DNA from: Sinorhizobium arboris LMG 14919
GTDB taxonomy: Bacteria; Pseudomonadota; Alphaproteobacteria; Rhizobiales; Rhizobiaceae
DNA length: 64,000 bases
Assembly (NCBI RefSeq): GCF_000427465.1
Contig: NZ_ATYB01000014.1
Location: forward strand, 2,844,058-2,908,057
Direction of reading: 5' to 3'
Shown: positions 11,091-20,856 of the stretch, piece by piece
Position numbering within the stretch: position 1 is the first letter of the stretch
How the letters are laid out: each line of letters starts with the position of its first letter
Program-made: the position numbers and the translations under genes
The notes under the pieces: generated by a model
What the model was told of the DNA's origin: nothing
Databases searched by the model: none
What the model saw: the letters and a program-made list of their open reading frames with translations, nothing else

Positions 11091-12485
11091 ATGAAGGAAA
11101 TCTCCTGCAAGCTCCTGGTTCTCGGCGCCGGACCCGGCGGCTATGTCTCGGCGATCCGCGCCGGCCAGCTCGGCGTCGACACCGTGATCGTCGAGAAAGC
11201 GAGGGCCGGCGGCACCTGCCTCAATGTCGGCTGCATTCCGTCCAAGGCACTGATCCATGCGGCGGACGAGTATCACAGGCTCCGCACGGCCGCCTCGGGC
11301 AAGAGCCCGCTCGGACTTTCGCTGAATACGCCGGCAATCGACCTCAAGCGAACCGTAGCCTGGAAGGACGGCATCGTCGGACGGCTGAACGGCGGCGTCA
11401 CCGGACTCCTGAAGAAGGCGGGCGTCAAGGCGGTCATCGGCGAGGGGCGCTTCGTCGACGGCAAGACTGTTGACGTCGAAACGGAGACCGGAGTTCAGCG
11501 CATTCGAGCCGAAGCGATCGTCATCGCAACCGGTTCAGCGCCGGTCGAACTTCCGGACCTGCCCTTCGGCGAAAGCGTCATTTCCTCGACCCAGGCTCTG
11601 GCGCTGACGGAAGTGCCGCAGACGCTCGCGGTCGTCGGCGGCGGCTATATCGGTCTTGAACTCGGAACCGCCTTTGCCAAGCTGGGCTCCAAAGTCACCG
11701 TGCTCGAGGCACTGGACCGTATCCTGCCGCAATACGACGCCGATCTCTCAAAGCCGGTGATGACGCGCCTCGGCGAACTCGGCATAGAGGTCTTCACCCG
11801 CACCGCGGCCAAACGGCTCTCCGCCGATCGGCGGGGGCTCTTTGCCGAGGAAAACGGTCGTGCCTTCGAGGTCCCGGCGGAGAAGGTCCTCGTCACCGTC
11901 GGCCGCCGGCCCGTGACGGAGGGCTGGGGATTGGAGGAGATCGACCTCGATCGCTCGGGCCGCTTCATCCGCATCGACGACCAGTGCCGCACTTCCATGC
12001 GCGGCATCTATGCGATCGGCGACGTGACCGGCGAGCCGATGCTGGCGCACCGGGCGATGGCACAAGGCGAAATGGTCGCGGAAATCGTCGCTGGTCAAAA
12101 GCGGAGCTGGGACAAGCGTTGTATTCCGGCGGTCTGCTTCACCGATCCGGAAATCGTCGCTGCCGGCCTGTCTCCGGAAGACGCGCGTGGGGCCGGCATC
12201 GACGTCAGAATCGGCCAATTCCCCTTCCAGGCGAACGGCCGCGCCATGACGACGCTTTCCGAAGACGGCTTTGTGCGCGTCGTCGCCCGCGCCGACAATC
12301 ACCTGGTCCTCGGCATTCAGGCTGTCGGCCACGGCGTCTCGGAACTGTCGGCGACCTTTGCGCTGGCGATCGAAATGGGCGCGCGGCTGGAGGATATCGC
12401 CGGCACCATCCATGCCCATCCCACGCTGTCGGAAGCCTTCCAGGAGGCGGCGTTCAAGACGCTGGGGCACGCCCTGCACATTTGA
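11091..12485 (+). CDS. lpd: Dihydrolipoyl dehydrogenase (E3) of the BCKDH complex
   Basis: The 464-aa flavoprotein reoxidises the lipoyl group of E2 with NAD+. The FAD motif GAGPGGYVSAIRAGQLG, the redox-active disulfide C43/C48 in GGTCLNVGCIPSK, a central NAD motif (VVGGGYIGLELG) and the C-terminal active-site HAHPTLSE are all present. As the last gene of the bkd operon, it is presumably the dedicated E3 (equivalent to lpdV), with other lpd copies elsewhere in the genome. Confidence 0.96.
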   Translation: MKEISCKLLVLGAGPGGYVSAIRAGQLGVDTVIVEKARAGGTCLNVGCIPSKALIHAADEYHRLRTAASGKSPLGLSLNTPAIDLKRTVAWKDGIVGRLNGGVTGLLKKAGVKAVIGEGRFVDGKTVDVETETGVQRIRAEAIVIATGSAPVELPDLPFGESVISSTQALALTEVPQTLAVVGGGYIGLELGTAFAKLGSKVTVLEALDRILPQYDADLSKPVMTRLGELGIEVFTRTAAKRLSADRRGLFAEENGRAFEVPAEKVLVTVGRRPVTEGWGLEEIDLDRSGRFIRIDDQCRTSMRGIYAIGDVTGEPMLAHRAMAQGEMVAEIVAGQKRSWDKRCIPAVCFTDPEIVAAGLSPEDARGAGIDVRIGQFPFQANGRAMTTLSEDGFVRVVARADNHLVLGIQAVGHGVSELSATFALAIEMGARLEDIAGTIHAHPTLSEAFQEAAFKTLGHALHI

Positions 12486-12493
12486 GGTGCGGT

Positions 12494-12550
12494 GGCTGCC
12501 CCCTCACCTGCTGCCGCGCGTCTCCCCGCTCGCGGGGAGAGACGCGCAAA
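12494..12550. repeat. Rhizobial palindromic intergenic element (RIME-like fragment) / terminator of bkd and purU
   Basis: The convergent gap holds CCCCTCACC followed by an inverted repeat with arms at 12516-12528 and 12533-12547. Its core, TCCCCGCTCGCGGGGA, closely resembles the CTCCCCGC-n-GCGGGGAG core of dispersed palindromic repeats known from Rhizobiaceae. The stem is strong enough to act as a bidirectional terminator. Assignment to a named repeat family would need a genome comparison. Confidence 0.5.
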
Positions 12551-12568
12551 GAAAACGTCCCGGGCGCT

Positions 12569-13453
12569 TCAGCCCATCCGTTCCGAGGCGTAGGAACCCG
12601 GGCTCGGCGGGAAGACGACGACGCGGTTGCCGTTGATGAAGCAGCGGTGGTGGATATGGGCGTGCACGGCCCGGGCCAGCACCTGGCTTTCGACGTCGCG
12701 GCCGATCGAGACATAATCCTCGGCCGACTGCGCATGCGTGATGCGGGCGATATCCTGCTCGATGATCGGACCCTCGTCGAGATCGGCGGTGACGTAATGC
12801 GCCGTCGCGCCGATCAGCTTCACGCCGCGCTGATAGGCCTGCTTGTAGGGGTTCGCCCCCTTGAACGACGGCAGGAAGGAGTGGTGAATGTTGATGATCT
12901 TCCCCGACATCTTCTTGCAGAGCGCATCCGAGAGCACCTGCATGTAGCGGGCAAGCACGATCAGCTCGGCGCCGGTCTGCTCGACGACGTCCAGGAGCTG
13001 CGCTTCGGCCCTGGGCTTGTTCTCCTTCGTCACCTTGATGCAGTGGAAGGGGATGTCGTGGTTGACCACGACCTTCTGATAGTCGAAGTGGTTGGAGACG
13101 ACGCCGACGATGTCGATCGGCAGCGCCCCGATCTTCCAGCGGTAGAGAAGATCGTTCAGGCAATGGCCGAAGCGCGACACCATCAGCAGCACCTTCATGC
13201 GCTCCTCGGTATCGCGGATTTCCGCCGTCATCCCGAAGCGCTTGGCGACCGGCTCGAAACCTTCGCGCAAGTCGCTGACCTTCGCGCCCCCCTCGCTGAC
13301 GAAGGCCAGCCGCATGAAGAACAGACCCGTTTCGAGGTCGTCGAACTGCGAGGAGTCGACGATGTTGCAGTCCTTTTCGGCGAGATAGCCGGAAACCGCC
13401 GCGATGATGCCGCGGGTGGATTTACAGGTGACGGTCAGCACATAGCTCTTCAT
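12569..13453 (-). CDS. purU: Formyltetrahydrofolate deformylase
   Basis: The 294-aa enzyme hydrolyses 10-formyl-THF to THF and formate, balancing the one-carbon pool. The N-terminal ACT domain is seen at residues 1-80 (SYVLTVTCKSTRGIIAAVSGYLAEK). The C-terminal formyl-transferase-like domain has the catalytic Asn-His-Asp pattern (KIINIHHSFLPSFKGANPY, then THYVTADLDEGPII-like HYVTADLDEGPII). It lies downstream of maiA on the same strand with a 160-bp gap, so it may have its own promoter. Its link to tyrosine catabolism is not obvious. Confidence 0.95.
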   Translation of the reverse strand: MKSYVLTVTCKSTRGIIAAVSGYLAEKDCNIVDSSQFDDLETGLFFMRLAFVSEGGAKVSDLREGFEPVAKRFGMTAEIRDTEERMKVLLMVSRFGHCLNDLLYRWKIGALPIDIVGVVSNHFDYQKVVVNHDIPFHCIKVTKENKPRAEAQLLDVVEQTGAELIVLARYMQVLSDALCKKMSGKIINIHHSFLPSFKGANPYKQAYQRGVKLIGATAHYVTADLDEGPIIEQDIARITHAQSAEDYVSIGRDVESQVLARAVHAHIHHRCFINGNRVVVFPPSPGSYASERMG

Positions 13454-13613
13454 CGATGGTCTCTCGTTTTTGAGTGTTTCCGCGCCCCCTTACACGGGCA
13501 GTCACGCGAAAACTAGCTTGGCGATCTGCGGTCCGCCGATCCATTCGCGACATCGGCTGGACGGAACAGGCCACATCCGATGTGCCGGACGACGAAACCA
13601 CAGCCCGCCGGAA

Positions 13614-14255
13614 TCACGGCTTTGCGTAGTCCGGATGCGCCCTTTGGAAGGCGTCGACCCCGGCGCATCGCAGATCTATGGCAACGATCCGGGGAAAAGC
13701 TGAAAGATCCACGTCCCAGCGTCTCGCGTTGTAGACCTGCGGCACGAGGCAAAGATCCGCCATCGTGGGACGATCACCATGGCAGAATGCACCGGTCGCA
13801 GGGTGGTCCAACATTCGTTCGAGGGCCGCGAGACCGTCGCCGATGAACTTTTGCATCCATGCAAGGCGCGCGGCCTCGCCGTCGTCGGCGCTCGCCATCA
13901 CATGGGAAACGACGCCAAGATTGCAGACGGGGTGAATATCCATCGCAACTGCATAGGAAAGCGCGCGGACGCGTTGCCGGTCGAGAGGGTGGGCCGGGAG
14001 GAAGGCCGTCAGGTCTCGCGTCTCGGCAAGATATTCGATGATGGCGAGCGACTGGGTAAGCCGTTCGCCGTCGATATCGAGCACCGGCACCAGCCCCTGC
14101 GGATTTCGGACGAGGTGCTCGGGCGAGCGGTGAGCCTTTGCAAGCAGATCGACCGCAACGGAGCGATAGTCCTCGCCGACGAGGTTGAGCGCGATCCGCA
14201 CCCGATAACTCGCAGACGACCGCCAATAGTCGTAAAGAATGGTTTCGTTCGCCAC
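13614..14255 (-). CDS. maiA: Maleylacetoacetate isomerase (zeta-class GST)
   Basis: The 213-aa glutathione-dependent isomerase converts maleylacetoacetate to fumarylacetoacetate in tyrosine/homogentisate degradation. The zeta-class signature SSASYRVRIALNL is at residues 13-25, followed by NPQGLVPVLDIDG and a C-terminal GST helical domain with DRPTMADLCLVPQ. It lies 13 bp after the fumarylacetoacetase gene in the hmgA operon. Confidence 0.94.
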   Translation of the reverse strand: MANETILYDYWRSSASYRVRIALNLVGEDYRSVAVDLLAKAHRSPEHLVRNPQGLVPVLDIDGERLTQSLAIIEYLAETRDLTAFLPAHPLDRQRVRALSYAVAMDIHPVCNLGVVSHVMASADDGEAARLAWMQKFIGDGLAALERMLDHPATGAFCHGDRPTMADLCLVPQVYNARRWDVDLSAFPRIVAIDLRCAGVDAFQRAHPDYAKP

Positions 14256-14268
14256 TTCTGCCTCGTCG

Positions 14269-15285
14269 TCAGCCGCGCTCGTATCTCCCGACCTTCTGCT
14301 CGATGGCGCCGAAGATCGAATGGCCGGTGCGATCCTTCATCTCGATGCGGACGACATCGCCGAATTTCAGGAATTGCGTCTTCGGTGCGCCGCCTTCGAT
14401 CGTCTCGATCATGCGCAATTCGGCGATGCAGGAATAGCCGGCCCCGCCCTTGGAAACCGGCTTGCCCGGCCCGCCGTCGAGCTTGTTCGAAACGGTGCCC
14501 GAGCCGATAATCGTGCCGGCTGAAAGCGGCCTCGTTCGCGCGGCGTGCACGATCAGCTGCGGGAAGTCGAATGTCATGTCGACCCCGGCATCGGCCCGGC
14601 CGAAGGGCTCGCCGTTGAGGTCCACATGAAGCGGCAGATGCAGCTTCCCGCCATCCCAGGCATCGCCGAGTTCCTCCGGCGTCACCGCGACCGGCGAGAA
14701 GGCGGAAGACGGCTTCGATTGATAGAAGCCGAAGCCCTTGGCGAGTTCGCCTGGAATGAGGCCCCGCAGCGAGACGTCGTTGACGAGCATGACCAGGCGG
14801 ATTGCGGCCCTCGCCTCGTCGAGCGTCGCGCCCATGGGCACGTCGTCGACAATGACTGCGACTTCGCCTTCCATATCGATGCCCCAGCCATCGTCGGCCA
14901 TCAGAATCGGATCGCGCGGGCCGAGGAAGCTGTCGGAACCACCCTGATAGATCAGCGGATCGGTCCAGAAACTTGCCGGCATCTCGGCATTGCGCGCCTT
15001 TCGGACAAGCTCGACATGATTGACATAGGCCGAACCGTCCGCCCACTGGAAGGCACGCGGCAGTGGCGAGGCGGCGTCGTGTTCATGGAATCTCATGGTC
15101 GGCTGCGACCCGGTCTCGATCCCCTCGGCGACGCGCGCCAGGCGCGAACCTGTATGCGTCCAATCGTCGAGCGCCGCCTGCAGCGTGCGGGCGATGTGGC
15201 CCACCTCGGAGCAGCGGGTCAGATCTTTCGAGACCACGACGAGTTTGCCGTCACGGGTGGAGTCTTTCAGCGTCGCGAGTTTCAT
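14269..15285 (-). CDS. Fumarylacetoacetase (fumarylacetoacetate hydrolase family)
   Basis: The 338-aa enzyme of the last step of homogentisate degradation splits fumarylacetoacetate into fumarate and acetoacetate. FAH-fold motifs include PLIYQGGSDSFLGP, the metal-binding acidic run DDGWGIDMEGEVAVIVDDV, LVNDVSLRGLIPGELAKGFGF and the C-terminal GDVVRIEMKDRTGHSIFGAIEQ. ATG 15285 (MKLATLKDSTRDG) is the normal start; a longer frame to 15351 lacks support. It sits between hmgA and maiA on the same strand, which fixes its role. Confidence 0.93.
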   Translation of the reverse strand: MKLATLKDSTRDGKLVVVSKDLTRCSEVGHIARTLQAALDDWTHTGSRLARVAEGIETGSQPTMRFHEHDAASPLPRAFQWADGSAYVNHVELVRKARNAEMPASFWTDPLIYQGGSDSFLGPRDPILMADDGWGIDMEGEVAVIVDDVPMGATLDEARAAIRLVMLVNDVSLRGLIPGELAKGFGFYQSKPSSAFSPVAVTPEELGDAWDGGKLHLPLHVDLNGEPFGRADAGVDMTFDFPQLIVHAARTRPLSAGTIIGSGTVSNKLDGGPGKPVSKGGAGYSCIAELRMIETIEGGAPKTQFLKFGDVVRIEMKDRTGHSIFGAIEQKVGRYERG

Positions 15286-15372
15286 GGATTGATGTTTCCC
15301 GATGCATTGTTGATCCGCGCCGTCCAGCGCGTACTGGCCCCACGGCAGCATGTCATGATTTGCCGGCGGAAG

Positions 15373-16734
15373 TCACTTGATTCCGGGCGTGCCGTCGAAT
15401 TTGCGTTCGAGTCCCGACCAGCAATCCATGTAGTCGTCCTGCAGCGTCTCGAGCTCTGCGGCAAACTTCGTCAGCTGCTGCGGGAAACGGGTCTCGAACA
15501 TGAAGGCCATGGTGTCGTCGAGCTTCACCGGCTTCAGTTCGCCGTTCGATGCCTTGTCGAAGCCGGTGAAATCCGGTCCGTGTGCCAGCATCATATTGTG
15601 CAGGCTCATGCCGCCCGGCACGAAGCCCTCCTCTTTCGCGTCATAGCGCCCGTAGATCAGACCCATGAACTCGCTCATGATGTTGCGGTGATACCAGGGC
15701 GGGCGGAACGTGTGCTCGGCGACCAGCCAGCGCGGCGGGAATATGACGAAGTCGACATTGGCCGTGCCTTCTTCTCCGGAAGGCGCGGTCAGCACGGTGA
15801 AGATCGACGGATCGGGATGATCGAACAGGATCGCGCCGACAGGCGAGAAGGTCTTCAAATCGTATTTGTAGGGCGCGTAGTTGCCGTGCCAAGCGACGAC
15901 ATCGAGGGGCGAGTGGCCGATCTCGACCGTGTGAAAGGAGCCGCACCACTTCACATGCACCCTGCAGGGCGTCTCCTTGTCCTCATAGGAGGCGACCGGT
16001 GTCTTGAAATCGCGCGGATTGGCAAGACAGTTGGCGCCGATCGGCCCGCGATCCGGCAGCGTGAACTTCGCGCCGTAATTCTCGCAGATATAACCGCGCC
16101 AGACCTTCTCCTCGCCGAGGCGGACCACCTTGAACATCATGCCGCGCGGTACGAGGCAGATTTCCGACGGCTCCACATCCATCCTGCCGAGCTCGGTGAA
16201 AACCTGGATCGCGCCCGTTTCCGGAACGATCAGCAACTCGCCATCGGCGTTGAAGAAATAGTCGTCCACCATGTCGACAGTGAAGGCATAGGCGTGCGCG
16301 GCCATACCGGCTTGCGTCAGTGCGTCGCCCGCCGTCGTCATGGTGCGGATGCCCTGAAGGAAGTTCAGGCTTTCGGAGGGCGCCGGCAGAGGGCTCCAGC
16401 GCAACTGACCGAGCGCCAGCGAATGCTCGGGCGTATGCGGCGCCGTTTTCCAGTGCGGATAGTCGGTCTTCCGGAACCGTCCGGTGTGCCGGACGCTGGG
16501 GCGGATTCGGTAGAGCCACGAGCGCTCATTCGTACCGCGCGGTGCTGTGAAGGGCGAACCGGAAAGCTGTTCGGCATAGAGGCCATAGTTGCACTTCTGC
16601 GGACTGTTCTGCCCCTTAGGCAGCGCTCCAGGCAGGCTTTCCGTTTCGAAATCATTGCCGAATCCCGGCATGTATCCGGCTGCCCGCTGCTGGCCCGAGC
16701 CGGCATTCGGCTGTTTTTCCGCACTGTCCAACAT
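15373..16734 (-). CDS. hmgA: Homogentisate 1,2-dioxygenase
   Basis: The 453-aa non-heme iron dioxygenase opens the homogentisate ring to maleylacetoacetate. It has the family N-terminus [20 protein letters not shown], the cupin core, and the iron-ligand region [19 protein letters not shown] (His and Glu) near residue 340. The start is set by AGGAGG nine bases upstream of ATG 16734; ATG 16761 is also in frame. First gene of hmgA-fumarylacetoacetase-maiA, divergent from a MarR regulator with half-sites in the shared gap. Confidence 0.96.
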   Translation of the reverse strand: MLDSAEKQPNAGSGQQRAAGYMPGFGNDFETESLPGALPKGQNSPQKCNYGLYAEQLSGSPFTAPRGTNERSWLYRIRPSVRHTGRFRKTDYPHWKTAPHTPEHSLALGQLRWSPLPAPSESLNFLQGIRTMTTAGDALTQAGMAAHAYAFTVDMVDDYFFNADGELLIVPETGAIQVFTELGRMDVEPSEICLVPRGMMFKVVRLGEEKVWRGYICENYGAKFTLPDRGPIGANCLANPRDFKTPVASYEDKETPCRVHVKWCGSFHTVEIGHSPLDVVAWHGNYAPYKYDLKTFSPVGAILFDHPDPSIFTVLTAPSGEEGTANVDFVIFPPRWLVAEHTFRPPWYHRNIMSEFMGLIYGRYDAKEEGFVPGGMSLHNMMLAHGPDFTGFDKASNGELKPVKLDDTMAFMFETRFPQQLTKFAAELETLQDDYMDCWSGLERKFDGTPGIK

Positions 16735-16762
16735 GGCTTGAGCCTCCTCTTCCTTTCGCATA

Positions 16763-16797
16763 TTAGTTGCAAGCGTAACTATTGATTTTGTAACTAT
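16763..16797. promoter_or_regulatory. Candidate MarR operator between hmgA and the MarR gene
   Basis: The octamer GTAACTAT occurs twice (16775-16782 and 16790-16797, 15 bp apart), and an inverted variant AGTTGC is at 16765-16770. An ATTGAT/ATCAAT inverted pair encloses the second copy. Repeated half-sites in a 65-bp divergent gap are what a dimeric MarR repressor controlling both genes would need. Confidence 0.55.
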
Positions 16798-16814
16798 CAA
16801 TGAAGGAAGTCGGC

Positions 16815-17321
16815 ATGGCCGAGGATCGGTTCGAACTGGAGGCCTTCCTGCCCTATCGGCTGAACCGGGCGGCGGAATTCGTCGCATTGCGTTTTGCCGC
16901 ACAATACAAGGCACGGTTTGAACTGACCCGGCCGGAATGGCGAACTCTAGCGGCACTCGGCAGCTCACGCCGCAGCATGACGGCAACCGAAATTGGCGCG
17001 CACGCCACCATGCACAAGACGAAGGTGAGCCGGGCTGTCTACAGGCTGGAGCAGCGCCGCTGGCTGAAGCGCGAGGAGGACGGGCGGGACCGCCGCTTCG
17101 AGCATCTGGCACTGACGCCGGCGGGCCGGCGGGCCTATGGGGAGCTGACGGAGCTTGCGGCGCGGTATCAGGCCGAGCTGCTTTCGCTCTTCGGCGCCGA
17201 AAGCGTGCAGGCACTCGAAACAGGGCTGGACGCCGTTGAACGGGCGATGAGGGAATCGAGCGCGGGGATCGATTCTAGCCCTTCATCCGTGCCGGTATCG
17301 GCAGTCCCTCGAAGCTCTTGA
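16815..17321 (+). CDS. MarR-family regulator of the homogentisate operon
   Basis: The 168-aa winged-helix protein has the MarR recognition region [30 protein letters not shown] and the wing ([20 protein letters not shown]). Start ATG 16815 has AAGGAAG five bases upstream; the earlier ATG 16800 lies only three bases after the last half-site. Divergence from hmgA suggests repression relieved by homogentisate or a related aromatic, as known for HmgR-type regulators (inference). Its C-terminus overlaps the convergent Lrp gene by 47 bp. Confidence 0.88.
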   Translation: MAEDRFELEAFLPYRLNRAAEFVALRFAAQYKARFELTRPEWRTLAALGSSRRSMTATEIGAHATMHKTKVSRAVYRLEQRRWLKREEDGRDRRFEHLALTPAGRRAYGELTELAARYQAELLSLFGAESVQALETGLDAVERAMRESSAGIDSSPSSVPVSAVPRSS

Positions 17322-17754
17322 GCGTCTCCAGCACGATCGACGTCTTGACGTGCTGCACGCTGTCATGCGGCAGGAGCACATCATTGACGAAGCGCGAGAG
17401 GCCGGCAAGGTCGGGCGTCACAACGCGCAGGTGGTAATCCATTTCACCGGTCAGCGCATAGGCCTCCAGCACCTCCGGCAAACCCGAGACGAGATTGGCG
17501 AAACGTTTGGCGTTGTCGCGGTTGTGGGTCGCCAGCGTCACCGAAATCACCACCATCAAATCGAGCCCCAACTTCTGACGGTCGATCTGCGCCTGATAGC
17601 CCGTGATGAAGCCTTCCGCCTCCAGCCGCGTACGCCGGCGCGAACATTGGGAGGGAGAAAGAGCGACGCGCTCGGACAATTCGTTGTTGGTCAGATGACC
17701 ATCGCGCTGCAATTCGCTCAGGATCTTGAGGTCGAATCCGTCAAGCAGCTCCAT
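17275..17754 (-). CDS. Lrp/AsnC-family regulator
   Basis: The 159-aa protein has the Lrp helix-turn-helix (HLTNNELSERVALSPSQCSRR) at residues 20-40 and a C-terminal RAM ligand-binding domain (ALTGEMDYHLRVVTPDLAGLSRF). It is divergent from hppD across a 130-bp gap, so it probably activates or represses hppD in response to tyrosine, phenylalanine or another amino acid. The signal is inferred, not seen. Confidence 0.9.
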   Translation of the reverse strand: MELLDGFDLKILSELQRDGHLTNNELSERVALSPSQCSRRRTRLEAEGFITGYQAQIDRQKLGLDLMVVISVTLATHNRDNAKRFANLVSGLPEVLEAYALTGEMDYHLRVVTPDLAGLSRFVNDVLLPHDSVQHVKTSIVLETLKSFEGLPIPARMKG

Positions 17755-17884
17755 TCATGCGTCCCCAAACGTTTCTCTGCACAATCCGTGCACCGATCTT
17801 CCCAGACCGCGCAAGAATACAAGCACCATGCATCGGAACTGCGCCATAATCCAGCAGAGTTTGGAGAATGAGAGGAGACTGACG

Positions 17885-18997
17885 ATGGGCCCGTTTCCGC
17901 ATGACGCACCGCCCCCGGCGATCTCGGTGGACAATCCGGCCGGGACGGACGGTTTCGAGTTCGTCGAATTCGCCCACCCGGAGCCGGAAAAGCTTGCCGA
18001 GCTTTTCGGCCGCATGGGTTATGCACCGGTCGCCAGGCACAGGACCAAGAACATCACGGTCTGGCGCCAGGGCGATATCAATTATGTCCTGAATGCGGAG
18101 CCCGACTCGCATGCCATGCGCTTCGTCGGCGAGCACGGGCCCTGCGCCCCGTCGATGGCCTGGCGCGTCGTCGACGCCAAACACGCCTTCAGGCACGCCG
18201 TATCCAAAGGCGCTGAGGCCTATACGGGCAAGGACAAGAGCCTCGATGTGCCGGCGATCGTCGGCATCGGCGGCTCGCTCCTCTATTTCGTGGATGCCTA
18301 TGGTGAGAAGGGCTCTGCATACGACGCCGAATTCGAATGGCTGGGCGAGCGTGATCCGAAGCCGGCCGGCGTCGGCTTCTACTATCTCGACCACCTGACG
18401 CACAACGTCTATCGCGGCAACATGGACAAGTGGTGGGCTTTCTATCGCGAGCTGTTCAATTTCAAGCAGATTCATTTCTTCGACATAGACGGCCGCATCA
18501 CCGGTCTGGTCAGCCGGGCGATTACCTCGCCCTGCGGCAAGATCCGCATTCCGCTGAATGAATCGAAGGACGACACCAGCCAGATCGAGGAATATCTCAA
18601 GAAGTACAAAGGCGAAGGCATCCAGCACATCGCCGTCGGTACCGAGGCGATCTATGACGCGACCGACAAACTCGCCGAGAACGGTCTGAAATTCATGCCG
18701 GGACCGCCTGACACCTATTATGAAATGTCCCACGAGCGGGTCCACGGTCACGACGAGCCGATCGACCGGATGAAGAAACACGGCATCCTCATCGATGGCG
18801 AGGGTGTGGTGAATGGCGGCATGACGAAGATCCTGCTGCAGATCTTCTCGAAAACCGTGATCGGCCCGATCTTTTTCGAATTCATCCAGCGCAAGGGCGA
18901 TGAAGGCTTCGGCGAGGGAAACTTCCGCGCATTGTTCGAATCGATCGAAGCCGACCAGATCCGTCGGGGAGTGCTTGGACCCGAAGCGGCGGAATAG
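17885..18997 (+). CDS. hppD: 4-Hydroxyphenylpyruvate dioxygenase
   Basis: The 370-aa Fe(II) enzyme converts 4-hydroxyphenylpyruvate to homogentisate, the substrate of HmgA. Iron ligands are visible in the C-terminal vicinal-oxygen-chelate domain: His in LDHLTHNV, His in GEGIQHIAVGTEAIYD and Glu in IGPIFFEFIQRKGDEGFGEGNF. Start ATG 17885 has GAGAGGAGACT upstream; the frame is open further 5' but contains no better site. It is transcribed away from the Lrp regulator. Confidence 0.96.
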   Translation: MGPFPHDAPPPAISVDNPAGTDGFEFVEFAHPEPEKLAELFGRMGYAPVARHRTKNITVWRQGDINYVLNAEPDSHAMRFVGEHGPCAPSMAWRVVDAKHAFRHAVSKGAEAYTGKDKSLDVPAIVGIGGSLLYFVDAYGEKGSAYDAEFEWLGERDPKPAGVGFYYLDHLTHNVYRGNMDKWWAFYRELFNFKQIHFFDIDGRITGLVSRAITSPCGKIRIPLNESKDDTSQIEEYLKKYKGEGIQHIAVGTEAIYDATDKLAENGLKFMPGPPDTYYEMSHERVHGHDEPIDRMKKHGILIDGEGVVNGGMTKILLQIFSKTVIGPIFFEFIQRKGDEGFGEGNFRALFESIEADQIRRGVLGPEAAE

Positions 18998-19161
18998 CGA
19001 CTGCCGTTTCCTCCATCGCGGCCGATTCAAGGACAGCTGCAGGCGAAATGCATGGCAACCTGCCGGGAGCGTTTCGGTGCTTCACCGCAACGCTCCAACC
19101 CTTTGAGACCTTCGCGTCCGACAGGACGTGCGGTGCTGTACTGAACCGAGAGATGTTCTCG

Positions 19162-19950
19162 TCAGTTGCGCCAGCGCGTCGGCGACGGCGGGTGAGGAGA
19201 GCCGGCGCCTCCGTCGCTTCTGAAATAGCGGGACGCTGCTTCCGTCCGGTTACGCACGTTCATCTTCTTATAGATGTTGCGGACGTGTACCTTGACGGTG
19301 TTTTCGGAGAGCCCAAGGCGGTCGGCAATGATCTTGTTCTGCGTGCCCATACAGATGAGATCGAGGATCTGGATCTCGCGTGTCGTAAGAACGACGTGGC
19401 CGAAGCCTTTTCTGCGCTCCGGATCGACGGTGTCGGAAGCCGTCTCGTTGCGCGCAGAGAGGTCACGCTCGCCAGGATCCTTCGGCGCAAGGCGCCCGAG
19501 CAGGGCCGCGGGAAAGTGCTCGCCGCCCTTCAACAACAGGTCGATGGCGGTGAGACAGACATCGAGATGGAGATTCAGGGGCAAGACGCCATGGATCATC
19601 CCCTCCTCGACCAGACGCGCTACCGGCGCCTCGAGTCCATCCGCATTCTCGACCAGCAAGCCGACCGCCGCCTTCGGATGGAACTCATGGATCAGCTTGA
19701 TGGTCGATGGAAAGGTCGCCATCGGCACTCGGTAGAGCATGACCAGCGTCACGTCCACGAGGTTGCCGTCCAGAAGGCTGTCGGCATCCGAAAGGCGCAC
19801 CACATCCTGGTCCTGAAAGCGTGCGCCGATCGCCTGGGTCAGACACTCGGCGAAGAGGTCCGTCCTGGCAAGCATGACGATTTTGCTTTTTTTTGGTAAT
19901 ACGCTTTTGCTGTCTTCGAAACTGCCCAATCCCGAGCCCGCACGATACAT
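19162..19950 (-). CDS. LuxR-family transcriptional regulator
   Basis: The 262-aa protein has a C-terminal LuxR/FixJ HTH (LTTREIQILDLICMGTQNKIIADRLGLSENTVKVHVRNIYKKM) at about residues 190-235 and an N-terminal region resembling a degenerate response-regulator receiver (KIVMLARTDLFAECLTQAIG and following). No clear phosphoacceptor Asp motif was found. Of three in-frame ATGs, 19950 has the best ribosome site (GAGGAGGGG). It is transcribed away from the secretion cluster across about 980 bp of non-coding DNA, so it is a candidate regulator of that cluster. The C-terminal tail is Pro/Arg/Gly-rich. Confidence 0.85.
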   Translation of the reverse strand: MYRAGSGLGSFEDSKSVLPKKSKIVMLARTDLFAECLTQAIGARFQDQDVVRLSDADSLLDGNLVDVTLVMLYRVPMATFPSTIKLIHEFHPKAAVGLLVENADGLEAPVARLVEEGMIHGVLPLNLHLDVCLTAIDLLLKGGEHFPAALLGRLAPKDPGERDLSARNETASDTVDPERRKGFGHVVLTTREIQILDLICMGTQNKIIADRLGLSENTVKVHVRNIYKKMNVRNRTEAASRYFRSDGGAGSPHPPSPTRWRN

Positions 19951-20780
19951 TATCCCCTCCTCGGACATCCCCTTTGTTTTTACGGGTTTTTTACCCATGT
20001 GGAGAACGGCCCGCTGTTTGAAAATTTCTTCGAATAAAAACTGTTTCTGAGAAAAAAGAATTTATGTTAGCTAATGTATCGTAAACATGGGGGATGTAAA
20101 ACCGCCCAAAAGGATTAGTTTGCGGCCACAATCCTGTCTAAATCGTTCGAAAACGAACCAATTTTGGGCGAATCGGTCGAGGTCCCGCACAGGCGTGATC
20201 ATCAGTGGGGCCTTTCGCCAGACCCCCGGTTTTAAGGGGTGCCGCGCCTTTTAGCTCCGATCAGGCCGGAAAACGTCGCGGTGGTTCCGGCAAGCATGCC
20301 GTTTGACACGCGTGATACTCACATCGGGCTATCGGCGAGGCCATGCGAACCGATCGACCCGGCGATGAGCCCCGCTGGCCGCCGCACGTCCATCCGGGGC
20401 ATTCAGACAGCCGAATTGTCCAACTTGCTGCGGCAACGGCCTGCGCCGCTCCGTTTCGGATTCTCGAATGTTACCGAGGTGTTAGGGCAGCATCCCGACG
20501 AGTTGGCCCTGACCCGGGATGACGGGCGAGGCGCCGCCGGCGGCTCGGAAGGCCGGCGCCTGTCTCGGCGCATCGGCACGGAGCGATTCCCCCAAAAAAG
20601 CCGGAGACCATTCCCATAACCACAATTGGTAGCTTTCACTCCACTGCGTTCCGGATCACACTCCGATGGTCGCACCGACGTTTGTGCGTCTTCGGTCATT
20701 GTTCCGCGTAGCAGACCGGAAGTATAGATATTTACGTTCATATCACCAAGCGTATGACTATGAATTACCATGCGTATAAA

Positions 20781-20806
20781 TTTGGGCGCTTAGTATCGCG
20801 CCAAAA
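20781..20806. promoter_or_regulatory. Palindrome upstream of the secretion operon
   Basis: Near-perfect inverted repeat TTTGGGCGC-N8-GCGCCAAAA (8 of 9 positions) in an AT-rich stretch about 125 bp before the first gene. It is a candidate binding site for the LuxR or another regulator. Confidence 0.45.
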
Positions 20807-20856
20807 TGATATTGCAAGCATAGACGGAATATTTGACTTCCGCTAAATCACTAAAA

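Noticed and set aside
14545..16785. Open frame of 746 codons on the plus strand
   Set aside because: It is antisense to fumarylacetoacetase and hmgA, which are both complete and well conserved.
20239..20619. Possible 126-aa gene in the long non-coding region
   Set aside because: There is no ribosome site, Arg/Pro-rich random-looking composition, and an overlapping frame of equal quality on the other strand (20403-20771).
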